Positions 24,000 to 35,735 of a DNA stretch of 64,000 nucleotides are shown one piece after another. The notes under the pieces were generated by a model, which was not told the origin of the DNA, did not search any database, and saw only the letters and a program-made list of their open reading frames with translations. The DNA is from Holothuria scabra (lineage: Eukaryota > Echinodermata > Holothuroidea > Aspidochirotida > Holothuriidae): positions 38,720,846 through 38,784,845 of the forward strand of contig CM074193.1 in assembly GCA_037179385.1 (NCBI GenBank). The letters are read 5' to 3'. How positions within the stretch are numbered: position 1 is the stretch's first letter; every line of letters begins with the position of its first letter. The translations under genes were made by a program, and so were the position numbers.

Positions 24000-25257
24000 T
24001 GAAGGCTTACATATTCACAAGCTCTCACAGGGAAAGAACATTAGTTCTAGAACAACTTGTAAAAACAACTTGTTTGAACATCTTTAATATTTCAAATTCC
24101 GTTGTATAGTTTCCCCGAAGAGAATCAAGTCCATTTAATATAATAGTGTTGGTACATTTCCGGTGGTTACTTTCTGACCACTTAGCATTGTGTTAATTTA
24201 TTTTTCTTATTGCAGCAGAAGCTAATCATAAAGGGTCTATGTTTACATTCTCTTAACAAGCACGAATACGCACTTTTCGGACATCTGCAACGTCGCGATC
24301 CAACGTTTTCTCTTTGCTCCGCACCAACTAATGGTGGCGCGCCGCTTAGAAAGTCTTACGGGCAAAATTACATTTCTCGGGTCAAATTATTTCTTAATAA
24401 CTTTTAAATCTCTTTGCAGCTTGTTAGATGTTTTGAAAATGGTATTTCCTGTCATCTGAGGGGTCTGATTTTTCGAAATGTTCTCCACGTTCCGCGCCAA
24501 CCAGTGGCGGCGCCCAGCGAAGATAATCTTTATGGCAGAATAATGTTTTGTGTCCAAAAGAAAATCGCAAACTAAAATGCTCCCTTTCGCCTATACCAAT
24601 CGGTGCTCTTTAATTTGCACCCAAAGAGTAAGCAAATGTAATGATAAGTTTTACGTCGAATCGTATCGATAATGACATAAGCTTGATTGCATGTTAAGAC
24701 ATGAGAGTTTCACCACAGTTCAACTTTAAACACTGTTCCTGTCAAAATCTTGCGCCATTTTGCATCTAGGCTCCTTGAAAAGGCAAAGAGTTTTTAAGGG
24801 GAGGGGACGCCTCCTCCCTAAGCCTGCAATCATTTAACATACTGCATCCCCCCTTTCAGAGAAATCCTGCGTACGCCACTGTTAACACCTCAGAAAATCT
24901 GTGAAAAAGGAGTGTAAATTCCAACCAGAACAGCGAAGTTTTGGCGTCCTTGTCGTGCATGTGTGCAAATACAGCCAACGCCGGTTACTCTATCTGTGGT
25001 AGCAGTAAGAATTTAATTTCCGAGAAATGGTTTTCACATGATGTCCCTACTGAAACACTCACTGTTAACAAAACACTTTTCGGTGTCCCATGTCCTTTTT
25101 CAATGCCCCTAAATCAGAATTCCCGGCTTGTCGGGGTTGATGGAGGGTGTGAAGGTCACGGTCACACAGTGACTCGTGCAGTGAGGCACCTTTGACAAGT
25201 GCCCTTAAAACTATATGCTGCAAGTATTTTTTCTTACTTTAATCCCCGACCTATCAC
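24000..25257. other. Intergenic, with one transposon end
   Basis: No gene was recognised. TCCTGCGTACGCCACTG at about 24866-24882 resembles the terminal repeat of the element at 39739-40160 and suggests the right end of a related element covering part of 24470-24882; its left end could not be placed. Confidence 0.4.
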
Positions 25258-25863
25258 CAGTGGCGTCACCAAGGGGGCGGGGGGGGGGGGGCAGGGGGAA
25301 CATGCCCCCCTGAAAAATCGTGTGCCCCCGTGTGCCCCCCCAAATGAGATTTGAGATTTTCAAAAAACGATATGCCTTCTTTAGTCAAAGTGTGACTATG
25401 AAAATATTTAAGATTGGATTCTTCTTTTGACGAGAAAAGGCAGTAATTTTCATACTTTTCAACTAAAAAAATCGCAAAAACACCTGGAAAATGCCATTTC
25501 CGGCTGTCTGAGGGGTTGCGTTTTTAAAATATTTCTGCACACTTCCAACTTCGCTAACTGAAGGTGGCGCATAGCTCATGTAACCCTTCAAGCAGGATTA
25601 TATAGGCGTACATTTTTTCCTTGAGAGGATCACATCTAACTGCTTTCTCTTTCTCTTTCTCTTTCGAGTTCAGCTCTCCTTCTTCCAAATGTCAGCCGCA
25701 TCCGGTCTTGAAAGTTGTTTCACTAGTTTTGTTACCAATATATTCTTAATTGAAGTTGCACTGGAAGTTTTTTGAGACCAGTGTAAAGACAACAGAATAA
25801 CCCTGAATAATGCCCTGAATAATGCCCTGAATACCTTCGTGGAGCGAAACGGGGGTGGCACCA
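25258..25863 (+). mobile_element. R1 repeat copy (hAT-like non-autonomous)
   Basis: It begins CAGTGGCGTCACCAAGG and carries the GTGTGCCCCCC and GAGATTTGAGATTTTC blocks shared with 10274, plus a CAAATGTCAG block shared with the copy at 28229. A short tandem (three units of CCCTGAATA(A)) lies near its right end. The right terminal repeat is degenerate (GGGTGGCACC). No protein is encoded. Confidence 0.6.
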
Positions 25864-25869
25864 TAATTT

Positions 25870-27780
25870 TTAAAAATGTTCTTTTCTTCTTCGCGTATCA
25901 AAAATTGTTACAGCGCTATCACCCTCTTTGGTCGTGAAGAATGTTCGTGCAATCGATGGAAGTTGAAGCATGGAAGAACTAGACGATACTCATTCTCGTG
26001 ACGTAGATTTCTGCAAGACATTTGCAAATACCATTTACAACGAACAATCGTCGGCAATAACAAGAAAAGTCGGCGAGGGCAACTTTTCCCAAAATTACCA
26101 TGAGATTGACGGCACGGCTTCCAGGGAACGCTTTATCAACGTTAATTCACGAGTAACTTGTGATGTTTAAAGCTGCGAGAATTAAGGTAAGGAAAATAGA
26201 TAACAAATACGAAGGCTATTAGTTGACATTAGCAGTAATTCTGCGGAAAATTCTTTGCTTGGCGATGTGTAGTATTACTTACTTTTATATGCCATATAAA
26301 ATTGAACAAGGGAGCAATTTTCCCAAGATTATGGGCACAAATTCCCAAGGTCCGATACAATACAGCGAGAAACATATTCAACTGCCATCACGTTGCATGT
26401 GGATCCTTGTTATTTTACTGAGTGTATAATTAATGCTACAGTAGTTTCTACCAGGAAACACCTTCAAATTAAGGCTGATACATCTTATACAGCTGTGAAA
26501 AAGGACAAAACGTTAGTCATTGCCTGTAAGAAAATTATTTCAAGCACACCACTCATTGTCCTACAATTAAGTTACATAATGTTTTAGTAAAATATATCCC
26601 ACAATTAGAAAGACTATATGAGTTGACAGATTTTAGACAGTTACACACTGATCACATAGGATGGCCCAGCTAGCTCAACAATTGGCTTTTCACCCCCTAA
26701 ATTAGGACAAAATCAAAAGAGAATAGTTGTGTGATGCATAAAAGTTTAGGAAGGGTTTGCTTGATGAAAGAATTATATACAGTATGATTAGAAATAAATT
26801 GGACTGACCATGTTCAAAGGATAAGAATGCTATCCAACCAGAGTACTGTTGTAATAATGCCAGCAATTTCCACTGAATACTTATAATTGACATGTGACAG
26901 CAAACTGCATCTAGGGATAGTCTGGCCAGGACGGTTGTCTGAACAGTTCTTCCACACCCGACCTCACGAGAACCTAGTTTACTAGACCAAAGATTTTAAG
27001 ACTTTTCAGGGTGCTTGCTTTAATCCATTACCAAACCTCATTATAATATATCAGGGTATAACTAGCCCTCAAACAGGGCTATGTCATCACGTTAAATGGC
27101 CTAATGAAATGCTGTACGTGTAACACAATACACATGTAGCCCTGTTAGCTAAGAAATTGCATTGGCTTCATGCAGAGTTGGGATAAGGACAGGAGCACAA
27201 GGAGGGGGTGGGGGTGGCAGTAAGAACTTTGCTCCACTGATACCTGAAGTTTTACTGAATATAAGTCTATCAATCATTTAAAGCCCCACCCCTTACCCTC
27301 CCAATTAGGAAAAGAAGGTTCTAGCTACCCCACACTAAAAAGTTCCTTGTCAAAGCTATGTTTGCCACTGCTAGGCTTAATTTTAAAGGGCAAATCTAAG
27401 ATCTTCATTCCACATGGTTTCCACCAGTTCTGGTGAGATGGCTAAGATCTTTAGCTCCTCAAAAAGCAGATAAACTTTTGTTGCTAAGTGACTAACCCTG
27501 TCAAGTAGCTGTCATGTTCAATAAATCAGAACAATTGCAGTGCATGCAACTGCATGTTGTAATGAAAGCATTACAGTACTGTAGCTGCTTACTGCATATT
27601 CTGACTTTGTCAATGGAAGAGCAGTCACTTATTGCAAAGGTTACTCTCTCATAACTAATTGACATGAGTATCCATATTTTTTGAAACTGATTCCCTTCAC
27701 AAGTTAGCGTACATCTCTCATGTTTCATATGCTAACTATTTTGCATTTTAATTAACTTCATATGAAATTTACATGAATCG
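25870..27780. other. Intergenic, nothing recognised
   Basis: Frames are shorter than 80 codons without a known domain. A small perfect-looking inverted pair (CCCTCAAACAGGGC) occurs near 27068. No paired terminal repeats were found. Confidence 0.4.
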
Positions 27781-27983
27781 AGGCCTATGTGTCGGATCCG
27801 GTCGGCTAGTTCCGGCCGGAATCCAGATTTTGCTACGTTCCGGTTCCGGCCGGATCCATTTAAAAGTACCTGGTCGGAACTTTATACTTGCCTCAAGTCA
27901 CATACTTTCACAGTTTGAGTTAAATCATTAAGAGGCAAATGAAAAAAGATCTGAGAGTTTTCTTCCCAGTTCTTTTTGTTATA

Positions 27984-29024
27984 TAAAGGCCTCTTACTCT
28001 AAACAGTTTAAGTTCTCCTAGCCTACTGTACTTACTCTTAACCTCTTCCTAAAAGTGTCTACTGTAAAACTTATCCTCATCCACACACAATCTCAGTTCA
28101 TTGCTTCAGGATGGGTAAATAACTGACCTGGATGTGTAATCCAAACAATCTCGGTACAGTAGATGCTGTGTAATTCAATTAAGTTAAGCTGAAGTACTCT
28201 ACATTCTTGAATTTGCTGTCAATCAAAGCAGTGGCTTTGTCAAGGCAAAGGGGTGTAAGGGGCATGTGTCTCCCTGTAAAACCTCGTGTCCCCGACCCCA
28301 AATATTATTTGGTAAATTTTTGCAATTCAACTTACTTTGATGTTCAATCACCCAAAACACATGGGAAATGCCTTTTTTTGGCTAAGGAATTGAGTTTTTC
28401 AAAATTTTCTGTACAATCCAGTCAGCACCAACTGAAGATGGTGCTCAGCTCAGGTAACCTGTCAGACAGGATTACATCTTTGATCCAGAGAGAATCACAT
28501 ATAACTGTCCATCATTTGCTTTCTTTAAAGTTTAGCTCCTCTTCCTCCTTTATCAAAATGTCAGCAAGTTCTGCTTTTGGTATGTAGTAGTTTCACCAAT
28601 AGTCTTACTTATGTTAGCCATTATTTGTAAAACATATTAGAGGAGAATGACAGATTTCCTGTTTTTAGGTAATTTTATGTCAACGTTGAAACTTTCTTCT
28701 TGGCTACACCAATTAACACATGTGTTGTTAAATCCTGTCAAACTAACTGGCCCACCAGGGGCACTACAGTGTATTAAAGTTGGCCTCCTGATCCACAACC
28801 AAAACAGCCGTGCTTTTCATACTTGGCAGTGCCTCCAACGTTATGAGTGGTGTCTAGCAGTGCCCCACTTCCCCTCCCCGGCAAAATTATTGTACTGTAT
28901 GCCCCCTTGTGATGTCTAGAACAAAACATCTAGGGATGCCACTGAATCAAATAGCTGTGCTAATTAGGAATTTCTGTAGACTAATGTAAAAGTTGTAGTT
29001 TGGGGTGAGAGGATTGAGCCTTAA
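27984..29024 (+). mobile_element. R2 element split by an R1 insertion
   Basis: The left part (27984-28228) has the R2 terminus (AAAGGCCTCTTACTCTAAACAG), the CATCCACACACAATCTCAG block and TTGCTTCAGG. The right part (28945-29024) resumes with AGCTGTGCTAATTAGG and ends GGTGAGAGGATTGAGCCTT, matching the 3' part of the 309-bp copy at 8129. Without the insert its length is about 325 bp. Confidence 0.7.
28229..28944 (+). mobile_element. R1 element (hAT-like) inside R2, with target duplication
   Basis: It starts CAGTGGC and ends GCCACTG. The flanking eight bases are AATCAAAG on the left and AATCAAAT on the right, an 8-bp target duplication with one mismatch, and removing the element restores the R2 sequence. 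Eight-bp duplications with CAG-type ends are the hallmark of hAT transposons. It is 716 bp with no transposase frame. Confidence 0.8.
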
Positions 29025-29115
29025 CTAACAGTCAACTGTTAAATGTGTCAAGAACATAATGTACTATAGTGAATAAATCAGTCACTTTAACAAAAACATA
29101 ATGTAAAAACAAAAA

Positions 29116-29419
29116 GGTAGCAACTCTCACCCAGACTACAATTTTTGTATACATCTAGTCTAAAGAATTTCTCAATTGGCACAGCTCTGTCATTAACAGC
29201 AAGTTTAAAAATTGCAGAGCACTGTATTGCTGTAACTCATATTTATGTACTGTAATGAGAGTGTTACACATTGGGGTCTTGTTTACTTACCATGAAGCAA
29301 TAAACTTAAATTGTGTCTGGATGAGGATGAATTTTAGACAGACATGGGGGGGGGGGGGGCTTCAGTAAGAAGGTTTGGGAAATTAGAACTGTCTGGGGTG
29401 AAAGAATTGAGCCTTTCAT
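29116..29419 (-). mobile_element. R2 element, reverse copy
   Basis: On the minus strand it begins AAAGGCTCAATTCTTTCACCCC and contains CATCCAGACACAATTTAAG and TTATTGCTTCATGG, ending near the ACTCTCACCCAGACTAC block at 29128. A C/G homopolymer (about 29347-29359) interrupts it. Its end forms a hairpin with the end of the neighbouring R2 copy (28962-29030). Confidence 0.65.
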
Positions 29420-29955
29420 ATATATTTGGAATTGTTGTTCAGTTGCACTTGATATAGTTTTGGCTTTTTCTTTCCAGTAAATATGAAGGAAAACCATACT
29501 GTGGAGACCTCCCATAAGCTCTGATGTCCTGTAAAAGTCCTGAGGGTTCCTTAAAAATTATTAACATGTGAGAAATAAGCAGAAAAAAGCCAAATTTTAG
29601 TCAATTTATCAGAGAGGAAAGATGAAATCCACACTAGATCAGTAAGAACAGCTCTAGGCTAACCAGGGACTGAGCACAAATTCTATTACTGCATTGTATA
29701 TTATGATTGTTTTCTTAATTTTATATTAAAAGTACATTCTTACGAACTTTTTAATGCTTTAACCAGCTACAAGACAGCCTCATACTGTGCAGGCATTAGT
29801 AGTGAAGGCTTTTTTTCCTTGTTGGTGACGTTATCTTACTGCAGGTATTAAAATACTCAGTTCCGGCAGGGAACTATTCGGCCAGAACTTAAAAAAAGTT
29901 CCGGCTGGTTCCGGTTCCGGCCGGATCCAAAATTTCAGTTCCGGTGCAGCCCTAA

Positions 29956-32900
29956 TATATTCCTAACTATCTTTGTGGGTATTATGCTACATTCCCTCCA
30001 AGTGTAGCGGTGCTGTTTGTACAGTAAGCAACTGCATTTAGTGTATGCATGCAATTTGCACAAATATATTTTCTCCTTATGGCAACAACTTAATTCTGCA
30101 TCATAGCAAAATCATTCCACATCTAAATGTACAAGTCCCTCCATAACTAACAGCAAAAATGATGGATACTAGGACATATATGAAACCCATCGAAGCAGTA
30201 CCACAGTCTCCAATTAAAGAGGCACCATGCACCAGCATGAACCTTTACCAGCTAGCTGGTTTCTAAATGGCCCTCAGGTGGGGACACATAAAGTACAGCA
30301 CAATATCACAAATAAGCAAGCTTGTGGAGGGTGTAGGATTAAACCAAATTAGTGGAAGAGAGCTCATAAAAGAGTTCTCATGGAATGCTCAATGCTTGAA
30401 TTAAATGTAATCAAAAGTTTTATTCAAGCCATATTTGGTCCTTGGGATGTTGGCATAACGTACACGAATAAGGCAACACAGACCCAAAGCACGTCATTAC
30501 TGAACCTAAAGGAAGTACTGATCAAGGAGTGATGTCAATGTTTCGCCTTTGATGTTCTGGGGTGTCTAAAATGTTTTTTCAAGAAGCGTCGTCACAGCAT
30601 GAATAGAAAATGTCAAGATTGAAAAAATTCTGTGTCCCACTAACCATGGCGAGGGCTCCAAACATGACGATAGCTAGGAAATGGGTATTTTCAGCACAAA
30701 TAAAATTTACACTAGAAATTAAATGTTCGTCTATATAAAAAAACAAATCTTCCAAATTTTCAACAATTCTTGGCAAGGAGCTTCCCATTTTGCTGGTTTT
30801 CCCACCCTTGCTCATGGCATATTCAAATCAAAGAAAATAAATATTTCGAGCACTTGCAAAAAAAAGTTTTAGCAGGCACATTTGATCAGTGCAAGTGTAG
30901 GATATGTAACACAAGCTTGCTCCAAGTTCACAAAAATTGAATTCAAAATCTGATAACTTTTCTGGCATATATTTTGAGCATCCGAAGAATTGAGTTAAAA
31001 ATTTTATGTGCAACATTCTACTTCACCGTATTAAACATTAATTTATTTAAAAAAATTCTTTCACAGGATACCTTTTAAATGAGAATTAGGTTCTACTTCT
31101 GGAGATAGAATATTCAAGCTAGGCCAAGTCCTCTCACTAATTCATACATTCTCCCAACCTGTTTTAATTCTAGCCACCCACAGCTGTTTAAAACTTTTCA
31201 TTGTGCAGACACAATCCTGGTCTACTGTTTGAAGTGTATATCATCAAAGTGAGCAAACAAAACCTTGTTGAATCAGACTGCACTCTCTGTGGGCATATGA
31301 GCCACTCTGCATTCTTGAATTTGATATCACAAATCAGGATGATGCATGGGTATTTTTTACACTCAATTACTACAAATAAATAAACTATAATTATCAATCT
31401 GAATATCCTGAACATGCAATTTCAAACTTCCACTCCCTTAGGCATACCAATTAACGTCTCTATTAAACAAATGACTTAAACACCGTTAGAAGAGTTCCTG
31501 CCATCATTGAAAACCTGAGTCATGAAATTTGAAAAAATATTTTCCAGGGCCTGGTAATGTTTTCCAATTCAAAAAAATTATGTTAACTAAGTCATGAAAA
31601 ATTCATGGAAATTTTCACAAATTTTCCTAAAATTTTCATAATTTGATGTAAAACCCCACCCCCACAAAGAGAAAAAGTTGTGCAAATTCCTTTAATATTT
31701 GGTCCTGGAAAAGTGAAAAATTAGTTTCCAGAAATGTGGGAACCCTGCTTCAACTTACGATTCATTTGAAGCTAACAAAAGACACATGCTCCACTGAGTG
31801 CACCAAAAATTGTTCCTATATTCTTGTTGTCTTTATTGTGCATGATATGATTGTCCCATTAGTTCTTTCATGCTGTTTAGTAACTGGAATAAAATTCAGA
31901 CCTACAGTTTCAGGTATAGCTGATGTTATAACATATAAATGAAAGGTTTCAATACAGTTAAAAGCTGGTTGGTAATGCTGTTCAGGTATCACACCATCTT
32001 CCTATTCACAAAACTTCATACACAAAACACATTTGGCCAATAAAAATTGTTTTTGTGATGTAAACCATAAAAATTGGCAAGCAAGGCAAGCAATCTCGCC
32101 AGTATTGATGTGGTTTTCTGGGTTCTGTACATGACTAGCATATGCAAAGGTGAACTTGACAACTTTGGGTGGATCCTTGGGCTGGTGCTCTTGTGCTAAA
32201 AAAAAAATAGAATAATATATGAAATGCCCTCAGAAATATTTTTGCTTTATCTGTGCCTTGTTTCCTTGCTTACTTGAAATTTTTCTGGATAGCTTAATAA
32301 TCTTCTTCGGTACTTATTCAAATTAAATGTAATAAGCAGGCTCAGCTGGAACTAGAAATGTATGAAAAACACTTTTAATTTTTTCTCTTTATTCTCCTTG
32401 TCACAAATTCCAAAAAGATGAAATTGTTCTCATATTTCTCACTTTCTTGAAGAGAGAGCTACTCATAAAAGATTACTTTTAAACTTGTGGTGCCAAAACT
32501 TGCTTAACTGGACAACGCCAAACCTTCAAAGGTGATCAGGTTGGTATTTCTGTCAGTAGGTCTTGGAACTAGGCATAGGCATACTACTATTCCGGAAATA
32601 TTTTGAGCAGAATCCAGATCAAAACGGAAATTCAAAAGATGAAACAAAAACTTGTTATTTTTCCATCAGGTACAAGGATTCTCTTTTCTAAGAAACTGAA
32701 ACCAATGCATAGTGAATTTACCTAGATAGTCTACTTTCATGTTTGGACTTGACTGCTTCCTCCCACATTACAATATATTGTCTGCCTCTGTCTCATCAGT
32801 TTCATTTTCATTTTAGCAATCCAGGAAATCTTCACCTAAACTGTTGACAAAATAGATTGTACTAACTTAGACCTGTACTTCAAGTCACAAGCAGGCAACA

Positions 32901-33168
32901 ATAATGGAGCAATAAGCAAAGTTTGGAAACTACATTTCATCCTTTATATCATATTTTAAAGATAAATGAATGAAGAAAAAACTAACAAACTGACAAATGG
33001 CAAAAAAGTTTGCAAAGTGTGTAAAGGTATTTTCTATCCATGGATATGTTCATGCCAAATGCAAATGGTGAATGTTCCTACCAGGCAGTTTCATGAAACT
33101 GTTTCAATCTAGAGAAATCTCCGATCCTCTTTTGTGCCCTTTGATATCAAAGTATCATTAATGAAAAG
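29956..33168. other. Intergenic; one partial R2 copy, no gene recognised
   Basis: A partial R2 repeat lies at about 31130-31340 (TTCTCCCAACC..., CAGACACAATCCTGG). The minus frame 30815-30579 (78 codons) starts with an acceptable context but matches nothing I know. Nothing else could be assigned. Confidence 0.45.
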
Positions 33169-33703
33169 CTTAAAGGGCAAGAGCAGTCTCCCCAACTTGA
33201 AGTAGTGTAGTACACCATCCCTGTTTCATGATTGGCTCTTCACGGTCATGTGCCATTTTTGGGGGGGTCACTGCTTTGTTTTCCTAGAATATGTAATATT
33301 GGAGTCCTAAAAAATTATTAAAGATACTTTTAAGAAATTAAGAGAAGAGAAAAGAAAATTGTGAGCTTTAGCCTTTGTTTTTGCCTTACAATGTGCAAAA
33401 ATGACAAAAGCAGTCATGTACTTTGGAGTAGTATGGTTAAAGGTAAAGAGCAGTCCCCCAAACTTATTTTGAAGAAAAAGCTACAGTAAATAGCTCAATT
33501 TTCATCTTATTTCTCTTCAAAGTATCTTTAATTACATTTAAAGACTTTACTATTGCATATTCAAGGTAAACCAATCGGTTATTTCTGGTAAATTTCACAT
33601 TTGAAGAGAAAAAACATTGTCACATGGCTGCCAACAGCCAATCATGAAACTGCACAGTCTACTACACTTCTACAATTTGGGATGACTGCTCCTGCCCTTT
33701 AAA
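33169..33703. mobile_element. Fold-back element (R5), long inverted arms
   Basis: The left end reads CTTAAAGGGCAAGAGCAGTC and the right end is its reverse complement with few changes. The arms stay alignable for about 85 bases (both include GTTTCATGATTGGCT) and similarity continues inward through an A/G-rich block (AAGATACTTTTAA against the inverse of TTAAAGTATCTTT-like sequence). An extra copy of the terminus (TTAAAGGTAAAGAGCAGTC) sits near 33438, and another terminus-like piece at 46883 in intron 2 of receptor copy 2. It is a non-coding fold-back or MITE element. Confidence 0.75.
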
Positions 33704-34169
33704 ATGGGAAGACCGAGTGATTGCATCTGCCAGGACTGAGCCTATACACCACATTAAAAAATTACAAAACAAATTCTGTTTCACACAGGTTTTCTTTCTT
33801 TCCTGGTCAGCTTTTTGATGTTTAATAATCTCCGACATTTAGAAAGCACGTTGGAAAGCATATGTTTTGCAAGCATGTGACTGCATTTGAAAGGTCAATC
33901 AGTTATCACTAGAAAAAAAAAAACTTGCATTTTCAGAGTTAACACCCAAAGAAACGGATTGGGTAGTATCTTGTTGTAATAAAAGATAAAATAAGTAATA
34001 ATAAAAAAAACAAAGGACTTCTGATTTCATAAATCCATTTTGAAATGATTAGAGTAGCCTAGCTAGGTTAAAAAATAAAAGGAAATATAAGTCGTGTGAG
34101 TGGAAGAGAGGTGCATATATATGACATTCAAATTCAGATAGGGATTGATATCTGGATATATCTGGCTAA

Positions 34170-34480
34170 ATAAAACCTTTATATGGCCATATCAAGCCAG
34201 ATATACAGTCAGATTTAGATGCCTTGATATAATATATAAAGTTTGATATGCCCATATCAAGCCAAATATAAATTGATGAAATGCCTTTCCAGATATGCAA
34301 ATAAAGTTTGATATAGCCAAATCAAGCCAGATATAACTTGATTCAATATCTGTCCAGATATACAAATAAAGTTTGATATGCCCATATCAAGCCAGATATA
34401 AATTGATGAAATACCTTCCCAGATATGCAAATAAAGTTTGATATGGCCATATCAAACCAGATATAACTTGAATATGTGGA
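34170..34480. repeat. ~68-bp tandem repeat
   Basis: Four to five imperfect units are built on AAAGTTTGATATGCCCATATC, AAGCCAGATATAAATTGATG and CCAGATATGCAAAT. The start of the unit recurs at about 34239, 34308 and 34370 and again near 34433. Alternate units resemble each other more closely, so a higher-order ~135-bp unit is possible. Confidence 0.75.
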
Positions 34481-34739
34481 AAATCATGAAACTTTCAACA
34501 AATTTTATGTTGGGGTATTGCCCCATATGATAATTTAAATCAACAATGCTGTGTAAACATTTAAAAGTAGGAATTTGAAAGCAGTTTTTTCTTCACTATT
34601 AAGTAATTTAACAACTTCAAATACGTAAGTCAATGTTATACAATGGGCATTCAACTTTGTTATAGATGTTCAAATAGCCCTTAACATTATGCTGGCTCAG
34701 AGGGCTTCTGATACGCTTTATACAAAGGTAGTGCATTAA

Positions 34740-35130
34740 TAAATTTTGGGCCAGCCATATATGGTCCAGATATGGGACATATTAGCACCATAAGTTGTCT
34801 CCTTAATATGGGATCAACACAGTAAATCTTTATATAAACCAGATATGGAACTGCTTTATATGGGAACAGTATGGAATAGCTTTATATAAACCATATATGG
34901 TATTGCGTTATATGGTTCATATCTGTTCCAAATAAAGACCTGACCCAGATAATATTTTATCTGGCCTATATATGGATTAGATCTGGTTCTGGCACAGATC
35001 AAGGTAATATCTGCCCAAATATTTATCTGGCCCAGATATAAATCCCATATCTGCAGCAGATATGGGCCAGATATGAAATCCATTTCTGGCCCATATATGG
35101 AATTTCAAATCTGGCCCATATTTGGATTTG
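34740..35130. repeat. Field of CCATATCTGG / CCAGATATGG words
   Basis: Many copies of near-palindromic words such as CCAGATATGG, GGCCCATATATGG and ATCTGGCCC occur on both strands without a fixed period. The word overlaps the CCAGATAT core of the adjacent 68-bp tandem repeat, so the two probably share an origin. Confidence 0.6.
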
Positions 35131-35496
35131 GAGTATTTTATTCAAAATAATTCCCAGACAAATCTCTGGGTTTGGCTATAGATTTGGGTTGCTTGTGCCT
35201 CTTATGAAGGATTTCATCATTCCCTTGGAAAGAGACTGCATGGCACTGCTGGATGTTGTGACTTCTTACAGCACGTACTACAATACTATAATCATGGGTG
35301 AAAAGAGTTGTGAAGCTGAGGAGCTCCTTCCCAGAAAATTTGGACATTTGGAGAGAAACTCCCTTTTTCTGTACCTGAAAATGCAGGGAGAATTGTGGGA
35401 AATTTTACTCTCTTCCTGGGAAATAATGCAACTCCCTTCCTGGGAAATAATTTTTTTTCCAGTCCTGGCTGTAATACATGTTTTAGCTAGTTAGAT

Positions 35497-35735
35497 GAAG
35501 TTTTACGGCCCAATTTCCAACCTATTGGTTCAAGTCCAACCGGCCACGGCCTTTTTTTCCAGTTGTGGCTCACTGGCTTGTTTCCCCTACCCCACTGCTT
35601 ATTCGGAGCACCCACCATACAAAATGGCAGAAGGTTCCTTTTTTAGAGTCTTTGGTGTGACTCGACCTGGAAAGTGAGCCCGGGGCCTTCTGCATGAGAG
35701 GCGGATGCTCTACCGTTAGACCAAACACACCGTCT
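35497..35735 (-). mobile_element. tRNA-derived SINE, minus strand
   Basis: On the minus strand it starts with a tRNA-like head: GGTCTAACGGTAGAGCAT (A box) and GCATCCGCCTCTCATGC, then a degenerate B box ending in GGTCGAGTC. The body runs down to AGTGGGGTAGGGGAAACAAG and CCGTAAAACTTCATC. The body recurs in opposite orientation at 37500-37640. It is transcribed, if at all, by RNA polymerase III. Confidence 0.7.

Larger units (their letters stand above)
20640..24000 (-). mobile_element. LINE A relic (CR1/L2-like), ORF1 to ORF2, minus strand
   Basis: Reading down the minus strand, ORF1 lies at 23954-23100 (coiled coil), then ORF2 with a Cys-rich N-terminal piece (22973-22632), an endonuclease and linker (22654-21647), RT fingers (21443-21186), motif A near 21100 and the C-terminal tail (21005-20694). 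The tail motif (GGRAFPVYVAPRLWNQLP) and the finger motif (NYRPVSNLSFLSKLVE) are typical of CR1/L2-like elements. The RT core between motif A and the tail is deleted. It ends next to the endonuclease of LINE B, in the same orientation. Confidence 0.85.
27781..29955. mobile_element. Nested transposon block with TTCCGG-rich borders (R3)
   Basis: Both borders (about 27790-27890 and 29860-29950) carry GC-rich modules with the same string GGTTCCGGCCGGATCC in the same orientation, and TTCCGGCCGGAA is itself palindromic. The right border ends TTCCGGTGCAGCCCTAA. Between them lie an R2 element split by an R1 element, and a second R2 copy in reverse. The borders look like subterminal repeats of a larger non-autonomous element; no transposase is left. 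Confidence 0.55.

Noticed and set aside
30579..30815. Minus-strand 78-codon frame starting MSKGGKTSKMGSS with a hydrophobic middle
   Set aside because: It looks gene-like at the start, but I could not match it to any family and saw no convincing neighbouring exons.
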